Shown in pieces: positions 20,346 through 28,453 of a DNA stretch of 64,000 nt. The notes under the pieces were generated by a model. The model searched no databases. It was not told the origin of the DNA and was given only the letters and a program-made list of their open reading frames with translations. The position numbers and the translations under genes were made by a program. This DNA comes from Prevotella sp. 10(H) (GTDB taxonomy: Bacteria; Bacteroidota; Bacteroidia; Bacteroidales; Dysgonomonadaceae), in NCBI RefSeq assembly GCF_000711235.1, contig NZ_JOMI01000007.1:1-64000 (forward strand). Reading direction: 5' to 3'. Within the stretch, counting starts at the first letter, position 1. Each line of letters opens with the position of its first letter.

Positions 20346-20843
20346 ATGACATTGAACTGGTTCGATATAGTTGTTGTGATTCTTATACTGGTAACGCTGG
20401 TGAAAGGTTTTTTCTCGGGATTGGTGATGCAGATCGCTTCTCTTGCAGGGATTATACTTGGGGCTATCTTTGCCGGAAAGCTTTCGGAATATATCGCTCC
20501 ATGGCTGATCTCATTTATCGATGGTTCGCCACATATTATCGGGCCGTTATCTTACATCATAGCTTTTATCATTATCCTGATTGCCTTGTTTTTTGCCGGA
20601 AAGCTGGTGAATAAATTTGTGGATGCTTTACAGATGTCGACACTCAATAGGCTGGCTGGAGCCATATTTTGCGCAGCTAAATGGCTTGTTGTCTTTAGTA
20701 TACTGCTAAATCTTTTGGTTGAATTCGATCAGGATAAGAAAATAATAAAAGAGGATATTCGTGAAAATTCTCACACATATCCCCTTGTAACCGAAATAGC
20801 AAAGACTGTAATTCCTTATCTCCGTTTCGACTGGATCAATTAG
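20346..20843 (+). CDS. CvpA family membrane protein
   Basis: A 165-residue protein with four membrane segments. The start LNWFDIVVVILILVTLVKGFFSGLV is the CvpA signature, followed by LAGIILGAIFAGKL and LNRLAGAIFCAAKW. CvpA was named for colicin V production in E. coli and is linked to envelope stress; its precise activity is unclear. It is convergent with, and overlaps by 8 bases, the thioredoxin gene. Confidence 0.9.
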   Translation: MTLNWFDIVVVILILVTLVKGFFSGLVMQIASLAGIILGAIFAGKLSEYIAPWLISFIDGSPHIIGPLSYIIAFIIILIALFFAGKLVNKFVDALQMSTLNRLAGAIFCAAKWLVVFSILLNLLVEFDQDKKIIKEDIRENSHTYPLVTEIAKTVIPYLRFDWIN

Positions 20844-21270
20844 TCTTCTTTGCTGTATATTTTTCGATTGCTTCTACCAATTTGCTTTTGGATACCAATC
20901 CTACAATTCTGTCTACTTCTTTTCCGTCTTTATATACAACAATAGTTGGCAATCCCTGAATTCCCTTGTCGATAGAAAATTTTTTATAATTGTCTACATT
21001 TAATTTGCCCACTTTCAGAGAGCTCTTATACTCTTTAGAAAGTTCATCCAATATAGGAGCCATACGGCGGCAAGGACCGCACCATGCAGCCCAGAAATCT
21101 ACAAAGACAAGGCCTTTTGCAGTTTCACTATCGTAGTTTGCGGCCGAGAGGGTAACAATCAGGTTTTTGTCTTTCGGTTCATCCTCGGTAGCTGCAAAAA
21201 GAGAGTTGCTGCTTAGTATAAACAGGGATAATACTATACTTAAAAATGGAAATAATATTCTGTTATTCAT
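20836..21270 (-). CDS. Secreted thioredoxin
   Basis: A 144-residue protein. Residues 1-26 form a signal peptide (FPFLSIVLSLFILSSNSLFA), so this thioredoxin acts in the periplasm. The active site VDFWAAWCGPCRRMAP has Cys64 and Cys67, and GIQGLPTIVVYKDGKEVDRIVG contains the cis-proline. It is a likely disulphide reductase or exchanger for exported proteins. Confidence 0.93.
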   Translation of the reverse strand: MNNRILFPFLSIVLSLFILSSNSLFAATEDEPKDKNLIVTLSAANYDSETAKGLVFVDFWAAWCGPCRRMAPILDELSKEYKSSLKVGKLNVDNYKKFSIDKGIQGLPTIVVYKDGKEVDRIVGLVSKSKLVEAIEKYTAKKTN

Positions 21271-21417
21271 CTATCTAACTGTTTTATATTAATAATTAAG
21301 GTACAAATATAATAGGTAGAATCAATTAAAATGCATGCGTTATGACTATTTATTAATTTTTTGAGTTAATAATATCTCAAAATCAATTAATTTTGTGTTT
21401 CATCTCAAATTTCAGAA

Positions 21418-22248
21418 ATGGATCGCGAACCACTTATACTGGATTTAGATAAAATACTGGAAGAAAAGGCTCCGAAAATTTATAACAAGATACCGCGCTT
21501 TGTTATAAATTATCTGAAACGTAAGATTCATATCGATGAATTGAACGAGATACTGAGAATATATGCAGACAGGGAAGGGGTAGACTTTATGACTTCGGTA
21601 GTAGGCTATTTCAATCTGACCCTAAATGTAGAAGGCCTCGACGATATACCGAAAGACGGACGTTTTATTTTCGCATCCAATCATCCTTTAGGTGGCCTCG
21701 ATGGTATCTGTCTTTCTGCTGTGATTGGTGAGAAATATGATAAGAAGATAAAATATGTAGTGAACGATGTGTTATATTTTATCAGGAACCTGCAACCTAT
21801 ATTTCTACCTGTAAATAAATACGGGCGTCAGTCAAAACAGGCTACCGTCACACTTAATGAAGCCTACGAGTCGGACGACCAGATAATAACTTTTCCTGCT
21901 GGCATTTGTTCGCGCAGAGAAAAAGGTAGAATATACGACTTGCAGTGGCAGAAAAATTTTATATTGAAGGCGATCGAATCTAAAAGAGATATTGTACCTG
22001 TCTATTTTGATGGGAAAAATTCAAATTTCTTTTATAGATTTGCAAATATAAGAAAGAAGCTTGGCATAAAATTCAATATAGAATTGATCTTTCTGCCTGA
22101 TGAAATGTTTAAGAATAAGAATAATGAATTTTCAATTATATTCGGAGAGCCTATTCCCTATACATTTTTTGACGATTCAAGAAATGCATCTCAATGGGCG
22201 GAATATGTAAAGGAAAAATCATATAACTTAGCGAAATCAAAAAGGTAA
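21418..22248 (+). CDS. Acyltransferase, GlsA-like (glycine-lipid O-acyltransferase)
   Basis: A 276-residue PlsC-type acyltransferase. The catalytic block reads FIFASNHPLGGLDG (His89 and Asp95), followed by QPIFLPVNKYGRQ and ITFPAGICSRREKG, the acceptor-binding part. The next gene, 3 bases downstream, encodes a GNAT/hemolysin-like N-acyltransferase. In Bacteroides the pair glsB/glsA makes commendamide and glycine lipids, with GlsA adding the second acyl chain. By family and neighbourhood this is the O-acyltransferase. It is probably peripheral to the inner membrane. Confidence 0.84.
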   Translation: MDREPLILDLDKILEEKAPKIYNKIPRFVINYLKRKIHIDELNEILRIYADREGVDFMTSVVGYFNLTLNVEGLDDIPKDGRFIFASNHPLGGLDGICLSAVIGEKYDKKIKYVVNDVLYFIRNLQPIFLPVNKYGRQSKQATVTLNEAYESDDQIITFPAGICSRREKGRIYDLQWQKNFILKAIESKRDIVPVYFDGKNSNFFYRFANIRKKLGIKFNIELIFLPDEMFKNKNNEFSIIFGEPIPYTFFDDSRNASQWAEYVKEKSYNLAKSKR

Positions 22249-22251
22249 CAA

Positions 22252-23322
22252 ATGGAAGCCATTATAGCACCGGTAGATAAAAACCTTCTCAGGGCCGAAT
22301 TGACAAAGGACAAGCGTCTTAGGCATACCAATAAGGCCAATAACGAAATATATATAGTGACGCATCACAATTCGCCGAATGTGATGCTGGAGATTGGTCG
22401 CCTACGGGAAATCGCGTTCCGCTATTATGGAGGAGGTACCGGAAAATCTACTGATATCGATGAATACGATACCATGGATAACCCATATAAACAGCTGATT
22501 GTATGGAATCCTGATGCAGAGGAGATTATAGGTGGCTATCGCTTTATTTGCGGGCCCGATATCTGTTTCGATGACAACGGGGAGCCGATACTGGCTACAT
22601 CGCATTTGTTTCACTTCTCTAAGAAGTTTATAAAGGAATATCTGCCCTATACATTCGAGCTAGGAAGGTCGTTTGTAACACTGGAATATCAGTCTACTCT
22701 TGCCGGATCGAAAGGCATCTTTGCGCTGGATAATCTGTGGGACGGATTAGGTGCCTTATCAGTTGCCGACCCGTCGATGAAATATTTTTTCGGGAAAGTG
22801 ACTATGTACGATACATACAATACACAGGCACGCGATATGATACTGTATTTTCTCAGTAAATATTTCCCTGACCCTGACAGGCTGGTATGGCCTAAGCAGG
22901 CGCTTCATATAGAAACAGAGGAGAAAAAACTTATACGCTTATTCGATGAAGATACATTTAAAGCCGATTATAAGATATTGAACACTTCGGTTCGCAAACT
23001 CGGACTGAACATACCACCTTTGGTAAATGCTTACATGAGTCTTTCGCCACAGATGAAGGTATTCGGTACTGCGGTTAACGATACTTTCGGAAACGTGGAA
23101 GAGACAGGGATTCTCATCAATGTAGATGAAATACTGGAAGAAAAGAAGAAGAGGCATATCGAATCGTATCTGAGAGATAAGCCTTCGAAGCGATTCCTTA
23201 AAAGACTGCGCCAGATGATAAACTGGAGCTGGTCGAAGTACGATGATAAACCAAAAACAAAAAAGAAAAATGAAGGCTTTTTTACAATCTCCCGTAGGAG
23301 TAATAGAACTAGAAGAAACTGA
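22252..23322 (+). CDS. N-acyltransferase, GlsB-like (first step of glycine lipids)
   Basis: A 356-residue hemolysin/OlsB-like GNAT protein: MLEIGRLREIAFRYYGGGTGKS, then YKQLIVWNPDAEEIIGGYRF and YTFELGRSFVTLEYQ are the hallmark stretches. GlsB proteins join an acyl group to glycine to give commendamide, which GlsA then O-acylates. The N-terminal two thirds are the enzyme; the last ~60 residues are very basic (RRSNRTRRN end). Translation is probably coupled to the upstream glsA-like gene, and the ogt-like gene starts 53 bases before this one ends. Confidence 0.84.
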   Translation: MEAIIAPVDKNLLRAELTKDKRLRHTNKANNEIYIVTHHNSPNVMLEIGRLREIAFRYYGGGTGKSTDIDEYDTMDNPYKQLIVWNPDAEEIIGGYRFICGPDICFDDNGEPILATSHLFHFSKKFIKEYLPYTFELGRSFVTLEYQSTLAGSKGIFALDNLWDGLGALSVADPSMKYFFGKVTMYDTYNTQARDMILYFLSKYFPDPDRLVWPKQALHIETEEKKLIRLFDEDTFKADYKILNTSVRKLGLNIPPLVNAYMSLSPQMKVFGTAVNDTFGNVEETGILINVDEILEEKKKRHIESYLRDKPSKRFLKRLRQMINWSWSKYDDKPKTKKKNEGFFTISRRSNRTRRN

Positions 23323-23734
23323 CGGTTATATATCAGCATTGAGGGTAATTTCACAAATGCCGGAACAACAAAGTGCGTCAACACCGGTATTGGATGAAGC
23401 GGTAAAACAATTGAATGAATACTTTGCAGGCACACGAAAAGATTTCGACCTTCCATTGAAACAGGCAGGCACTCCATTTCAGCAAAAGGCATGGGAATAT
23501 CTTTCCACAATACCATATGGCGAAACCGTATCATATAAGGCAGAGGCATCGAGTATCGGTTCACCTAACGGATGCCGTGCTGTAGGCTCTGCAAACGGGA
23601 AGAATAATATTGCTATTATCGTGCCTTGCCACCGAGTGGTAAATGAAGGAGGATCACTGGGCGGATATGCCTACGGTCTGGAAATGAAAAAGAAGCTGCT
23701 CGATCTGGAAAGCCGGCAAAAAAGCTTGTTTTAA
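23270..23734 (+). CDS. ogt: Methylated-DNA-[protein]-cysteine S-methyltransferase
   Basis: A 154-residue suicide repair protein that removes O6-methyl from guanine in DNA. The acceptor Cys120 lies in IIVPCHRVV. The DNA-binding helix region GSPNGCRAVGSANGKN and FQQKAWEYLSTIPYGETVSY are also canonical. The start at ATG 23270 (MKAFLQSPVGVIEL) overlaps the end of the glsB-like gene by 53 bases. A further in-frame ATG at 23243 would add nine basic residues. Its stop overlaps the start of maf by one base (TAATG). Confidence 0.93.
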   Translation: MKAFLQSPVGVIELEETDGYISALRVISQMPEQQSASTPVLDEAVKQLNEYFAGTRKDFDLPLKQAGTPFQQKAWEYLSTIPYGETVSYKAEASSIGSPNGCRAVGSANGKNNIAIIVPCHRVVNEGGSLGGYAYGLEMKKKLLDLESRQKSLF

Positions 23735-24312
23735 TGCTCGACTTATCTAAGTACAACATAATACTGGCATCTAATTCGCCCCGAAGAAAAGAACTGCTTT
23801 CGGGGCTGGATGTCAGTTATGAAATCAAAACACTTCCAGATATAGATGAATCCTACCCTGAAAGTCTGCAGGGGGAAGAGATAGCGATATACATATCGAA
23901 AGAAAAGGCGGAGGCATACAAAGATCATCTTAAAGAAAATACGCTACTTATTACTGCCGATACAATCGTTTTACTTGAGGGTAAAGTATACGGCAAGCCT
24001 GTCGATGAAGATGAGGCTAAACAGATGCTGCGTGACTTATCCGGCAAAACTCATCTTGTAGTTACGGGAGTCTGTATTACAACAAGCGAAAAGCAACAGG
24101 CTTTCGGTGTTTCATCTGAAGTCAGGTTTGCTAAGCTTGAAGAAGACGAAATTGAATATTATGTAAACAAATACAAACCACTGGATAAAGCCGGAGCATA
24201 CGGTGTGCAGGAATGGATAGGTTATATTGCGGTAGAATATATATCCGGTTCTTATTTTAATATAATGGGTCTGCCCATACAACGTTTATATCAGGAATTG
24301 AAAAAGTTCTGA
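23734..24312 (+). CDS. maf: Maf-like nucleoside triphosphate pyrophosphatase
   Basis: A 192-residue protein. The start IILASNSPRRKELLSGL is the Maf/YhdE nucleotide-binding motif. LLITADTIVLLEGKVYGKP carries the catalytic Asp, and DKAGAYGVQEW is the third signature. These enzymes remove non-canonical nucleotides or hydrolyse dTTP/UTP and can affect cell division. Its ATG overlaps the stop of the ogt gene. Confidence 0.92.
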   Translation: MLDLSKYNIILASNSPRRKELLSGLDVSYEIKTLPDIDESYPESLQGEEIAIYISKEKAEAYKDHLKENTLLITADTIVLLEGKVYGKPVDEDEAKQMLRDLSGKTHLVVTGVCITTSEKQQAFGVSSEVRFAKLEEDEIEYYVNKYKPLDKAGAYGVQEWIGYIAVEYISGSYFNIMGLPIQRLYQELKKF

Positions 24313-24371
24313 CAATCAATATTTTTTTCGTCCGAAAATGCGTTAAAGAATAAAAGACTTATCTTTATTGC

Positions 24372-25523
24372 ATGAAAATAGTTGAGAACAATAGGGTACT
24401 GTTGCGCTATATCTTTATTATGGTGGCTATTGTAATAGCTTTCGGTTCTCTTATTGTTTCACATTTTCTGGTAAAAGACCTTTCCAAAGAAGAACGTAAT
24501 AAGATAGAGATATGGGCTGAAGCCACCAAAGAAATGGCCAGTAATACCGAGAATCAGAATATGAATCTGATAGTGCATATCCTCAATAGTAATACGACTA
24601 TCCCAGTCATATTATACGACAAAAAGGATAATTTCTATACTTCTGCAAATATAGAATTATCGGGAACAGATGATCAGGAATTCTTGAAACAAAAAGTGAA
24701 AAGCTTCGAAAAGAAGCATCCGGCTATTGTTATTGATGTTGAAGATTTCGACCAGTATGTTTATTACGATGATTCTTATACATTAAAACGGCTGCAATTG
24801 TATCCATATATTCAGATGGGTGTACTTATAATATTTATGATTACGGCATTCTTTGCATTATTTACTACCATGAAGATGGAGCAAGACCGTCTTTGGGTCG
24901 GCTTATCGAAAGAAACGGCACACCAATTGGGCACACCTATTTCGTCCCTTCTGGCATGGCTGGAATATCTGAAACTTAAAGAGGCCGATTCTTCGATAGT
25001 CGGCGATATGGAGAAAGATGTGAACCGCCTGCAAATGATTACAGACCGTTTTTCAAAAATCGGTTCCGCACCTTCGTTAGAGAAGAAAGACCTGAATGAA
25101 ATTGTAAGGCAGTCGATCATATACCTTGAAAAACGTATATCGAAAAAAGTAATATTTGAACTAAGGTTGTTATCAGAACCGGTTTATGTTAATGTAAACG
25201 AACCGTTGTTAAGCTGGGTAATAGAGAACCTGACGAAAAACGCAGTGGATGCGATGAGCGGACAGGGAAAAATAATATATACTTTATCAGCCAAAGGAAA
25301 GATGATAAGCCTCGACATTTTGGATACGGGGAAAGGAATACCTAAGTCGAAATTTAAATCTATATTTAATCCGGGCTATACGACTAAAGCCAGAGGGTGG
25401 GGACTTGGACTATCTTTGGCTAAACGTATTATAGAATCGTATCACAAAGGCAGGATATATGTAAAATCATCGGAAGTGGGTATTGGCACAACTTTCTGTA
25501 TTGAGTTAAAAAGGGCTAATTAA
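24372..25523 (+). CDS. Membrane sensor histidine kinase
   Basis: A 383-residue protein with two membrane segments (about 11-33 and 144-164) around a small extracytoplasmic sensor. The dimerisation/phospho-acceptor part is ETAHQLGTPISSLLAWLEYLK with His184. The ATPase domain has NLTKNAVDAM (N box), LDILDTGKGIPKSKF (G1) and FNPGYTTKARGWGLGLSLAKRII (F/G2). The linker to the H-box is a coiled stretch without a HAMP I can define. No response regulator lies next to it, so it is an orphan; its target is not evident. Confidence 0.9.
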   Translation: MKIVENNRVLLRYIFIMVAIVIAFGSLIVSHFLVKDLSKEERNKIEIWAEATKEMASNTENQNMNLIVHILNSNTTIPVILYDKKDNFYTSANIELSGTDDQEFLKQKVKSFEKKHPAIVIDVEDFDQYVYYDDSYTLKRLQLYPYIQMGVLIIFMITAFFALFTTMKMEQDRLWVGLSKETAHQLGTPISSLLAWLEYLKLKEADSSIVGDMEKDVNRLQMITDRFSKIGSAPSLEKKDLNEIVRQSIIYLEKRISKKVIFELRLLSEPVYVNVNEPLLSWVIENLTKNAVDAMSGQGKIIYTLSAKGKMISLDILDTGKGIPKSKFKSIFNPGYTTKARGWGLGLSLAKRIIESYHKGRIYVKSSEVGIGTTFCIELKRAN

Positions 25524-25568
25524 CATCCTCTGTATAGCTTGTACCCTGATATAACCGGATTATTTTCT

Positions 25569-25576
25569 TATTTTTG
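25569..25576 (+). promoter_or_regulatory. -7 element before the transporter
   Basis: TATTTTTG lies 39 bases before ATG 25616 and fits TAnnTTTG. Confidence 0.5.
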
Positions 25577-25615
25577 TGACTATTCGTTTTTATTTTAACA
25601 ATTTAATACAATTTG

Positions 25616-27127
25616 ATGACTAAATTTTCCAGAGCTTTTTGGGTCGCTAATTCTGTCGAATTATTAGAGCGACTGTCGTATTATGCGGTATTCATTTCAT
25701 TAACTTTATATTTATCAAACGTTTGGGGCTTTTCGGATGTCGAAGGCGGTATTATTGCCGGGTGCTTTTCCGCTTTGCTCTATTTTCTGCCTACTTTCCT
25801 CGGTGCATATTCAGATAAAATAGGCTTCCGCAAGGCTATAATGACGGCTTTTGCACTTCTTACTATCGGTTATTTCGGCTTGGGGCTTATTCCAACTTTT
25901 CTTGAAAGTGCCGGACTGGTAAGCTATGGCGCTGGGAATGCAGTCGGCCTGAATCCCGACATGACAGAAATGAACGAAGGAGGTATTGTCGCCGTATTCC
26001 GTTCTTTCTTTAAAGCTATAGGAGTAGGGAATTTTGACAGGTTTACCGAGTTCACCGGGCTGAGAGAAAGTGTTCAACAATGGACTATCGTGCCTATTCT
26101 ATTGTTGATAGTAGTCGGCGGCGCATTTATAAAATCCGTAATATCGGGAACTGTAGCTAAAGAAACGACCGCGGATACACGGGCAAGAGGATTTGCCATT
26201 TTCTATATGATGGTTAATATAGGGGCATTTACAGGCAAAACAGTTGTTGACCCGCTTCGTAAAAGTATAGGTGATCAAGGCTTAGTTTATCTGAATTATT
26301 TCTCGGCAACAATGACATTAGTTGCATTGATCGTTGTCTTCTTTATGTATCGTTCTACAAAGACGGAAGGACAGGGAAAAAGCTTATCGGAAATCTGGCA
26401 GGCACTGATAAAAGTCTGTAAGAACGGCCGTCTTGTGGCTCTCATACTTATTACCAGCGGTTTCTGGATAGTACAGCAACAGATGTATGCATCGATGCCG
26501 AAATATGTTATACGCATGGTAGGGCCGGATGCATCTCCGGGATGGATAGCCAATGTAAATCCTCTGGTAGTTTTCTTGTTGGTGAATTTGGTAACTACTA
26601 TAATGAAGAAGCGTTCACCTTTGGCTTCGATAATGGTCGGGATGTTTATCATTCCTTTTTCGGCTTTACTGATGGCATTCGGTAATATGATGGGTAGTGA
26701 TTTGATATCTGTCGGCGGCTTGTTTACGATTCATCCGGTTACGCTTATGCTGATTATTGGAATTGCTTTTCAGGCACTTGCCGAATGTTTTATTTCACCG
26801 CGCTTCCTCGAATATTTTTCCCTGCAATCGCCAAAAGGAGAAGAGGGGCTTTATCTCGGGTTCAGTCATCTCCATACATTTGTATCTTCACTGGTGAGCT
26901 TCATTGTTGCAGGATTTTTATTGGAAACATTCTGCCCCGATCCGTTATCGGAACGATTTGCCAATTCTACAAACTTTGCCGCCGATTATGCTGCGGCAAC
27001 TGCAAATGCGCATTACCTATGGTATGTGTTCTTTGCTATAGGATTAGTGTCGGCTATTGCACTTGTCATATATGCAAAAGTCGTCAGGGATATAGATTCA
27101 AAGAAAGCTGCTGAAATAAAGATATAA
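25616..27127 (+). CDS. POT-like major facilitator transporter
   Basis: A 503-residue inner-membrane transporter with about 12-14 membrane segments. The first helix has ELLERLSYYAVF, close to the proton-coupled oligopeptide transporter motif ExxERFxYY. The loop GAYSDKIGFRKAI is the MFS A-like motif. A large insert (about 100-160, DMTEMNEGGIVAVFRSFFKA) separates helices and is unusual for standard bacterial POT proteins. Likely substrates are peptides or related solutes, but this is not certain. ATG 25616 was preferred to the overlapping TTG at 25613. A terminator follows. Confidence 0.82.
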   Translation: MTKFSRAFWVANSVELLERLSYYAVFISLTLYLSNVWGFSDVEGGIIAGCFSALLYFLPTFLGAYSDKIGFRKAIMTAFALLTIGYFGLGLIPTFLESAGLVSYGAGNAVGLNPDMTEMNEGGIVAVFRSFFKAIGVGNFDRFTEFTGLRESVQQWTIVPILLLIVVGGAFIKSVISGTVAKETTADTRARGFAIFYMMVNIGAFTGKTVVDPLRKSIGDQGLVYLNYFSATMTLVALIVVFFMYRSTKTEGQGKSLSEIWQALIKVCKNGRLVALILITSGFWIVQQQMYASMPKYVIRMVGPDASPGWIANVNPLVVFLLVNLVTTIMKKRSPLASIMVGMFIIPFSALLMAFGNMMGSDLISVGGLFTIHPVTLMLIIGIAFQALAECFISPRFLEYFSLQSPKGEEGLYLGFSHLHTFVSSLVSFIVAGFLLETFCPDPLSERFANSTNFAADYAAATANAHYLWYVFFAIGLVSAIALVIYAKVVRDIDSKKAAEIKI

Positions 27128-27148
27128 TCATAGATAGAAAGATTAATA

Positions 27149-27185
27149 AAGCTCCTAAACTCACAATTTTAGGGGCTTTTTTATT
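27149..27185 (+). terminator. Terminator after the POT-like transporter
   Basis: GCTCCTAAA / TTTAGGGGC stem (one G-U pair) is followed by TTTTTTATT. Confidence 0.8.
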
Positions 27186-27248
27186 AAAAAATGTGATACC
27201 TTGTCATTTTCTTTGCATCTCACCGACTAACAGAGTAAGAGTTTAAGG

Positions 27249-27740
27249 ATGACAGTTAAAACAGATATAGAAAAAGCATTTATTGAAATGGTTCGCGCCA
27301 ATGAGCGGATCATTTACAAAGTATGCTCTTTTTATGTCTCAGATGAATTTCCTATTTCCGATTTATATCAGGAAGTTGTCTGTAATCTATGGACAGGTTA
27401 CCAGCGTTTCCGCAATGAAAGTAAGATTTCAACATGGATATACCGTGTGGCTTTGAATACGTGTATATCGGGTATGAGAAAGGAAATGCGCCGCCCTAAG
27501 GGTAGTCCGGTTTCTATCTTGGAAGAATCGCTGGCCGAACCGGAGAATATGAATGAAAAGATAAAGGAAATGTATAGGCTGATTCATCAGCTGAATACTA
27601 TAGAGCGCGCTATCATCCTGCTTTATCTGGAAGAAAAGTCATATCAGGAAATAGCTGAAATAACAGGACTGACGGTAACTAATGTGGGTACGAAGCTAAA
27701 GCGTACAAGAGAAAAACTCAAGCAGATGTCAAATCTTTAA
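27249..27740 (+). CDS. ECF-type RNA polymerase sigma factor
   Basis: A 163-residue sigma-70 family protein. Region 2 shows DLYQEVVCNLWTGYQRFRNE and STWIYRVALNTCIS (-10 binding). Region 4 shows LNTIERAIILLYLEEKSYQEIAEITGLTVTNVGTKLKRTREKL with the helix-turn-helix. The gene 12 bases downstream encodes a membrane protein that starts with a soluble helical segment, the layout of a sigma/anti-sigma pair. The regulated genes may be the downstream DUF2339/DUF3999 genes. Confidence 0.92.
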   Translation: MTVKTDIEKAFIEMVRANERIIYKVCSFYVSDEFPISDLYQEVVCNLWTGYQRFRNESKISTWIYRVALNTCISGMRKEMRRPKGSPVSILEESLAEPENMNEKIKEMYRLIHQLNTIERAIILLYLEEKSYQEIAEITGLTVTNVGTKLKRTREKLKQMSNL

Positions 27741-27752
27741 GAATTACTGTTT

Positions 27753-28355
27753 ATGGAATTGGATGAATTAAAAGATACATGGCATTCGTTGGACGAACGG
27801 CTGAAGAAGCAGGAAATGCTGAAGGAAAATATACTGAAGGAGATGCTGCATGCCAAGTCGGATAAGGCTTTGGGACGATTGATCAATTTCGAATTTCTGG
27901 GCATTATCCTTACTATAATAGTGATTCCGTTTATGATATTCCTTATTACTCAGGGATACCTCTATTTTATTTTGCAGCAGGTAATCGTTTATCTTGCTAT
28001 TGGCTATTCTATTCTGGGTATAATTGCGCAGATAAGGAAAGTATATATGCTGATGAAAGTCGATTTTTCAAAGCCAGTCAGTAACAATATTGTACTGATA
28101 CAGCGCTTTAATATACAAATACGGAGGGAGAAAATAGCTTCTTTTACTGTCATACCACTTATAGGTTTGTTTTTTGTCCTGCCTTATACTACTCTACAAA
28201 TGGAGCTCTGGCGGTGGATAGCTGTTGTTGGAGTATTTGTAATCGTAATAATCCTTTCATACTGGCAGTATAAGAAGATATATGATAAGAATATCAGCCA
28301 TATACTTAAAAGCTTGCAGGAGTTACGTGATTTGGAAGACGACGAAAAAGAGTAG
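27753..28355 (+). CDS. Membrane protein, putative anti-sigma factor
   Basis: A 200-residue protein. The N-terminal ~45 residues are soluble and helical (MELDELKDTWHSLDERLKKQ) and could bind the sigma factor. Four hydrophobic segments follow (about 46-66, 73-93, 128-146, 153-171). It follows the ECF sigma gene by 12 bases, in the same direction. Anti-sigma function is inferred from position and layout, not from a recognised zinc-binding anti-sigma motif, which is absent. Confidence 0.72.
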   Translation: MELDELKDTWHSLDERLKKQEMLKENILKEMLHAKSDKALGRLINFEFLGIILTIIVIPFMIFLITQGYLYFILQQVIVYLAIGYSILGIIAQIRKVYMLMKVDFSKPVSNNIVLIQRFNIQIRREKIASFTVIPLIGLFFVLPYTTLQMELWRWIAVVGVFVIVIILSYWQYKKIYDKNISHILKSLQELRDLEDDEKE

Positions 28356-28453
28356 ACAGCTATATGATCTAATAAGAATTTTCGATAAAAAGGCTGTATT
28401 ATTCAATATATCCTGTATTTTTACCGAATTATTACTAACACAACGAACTGACT

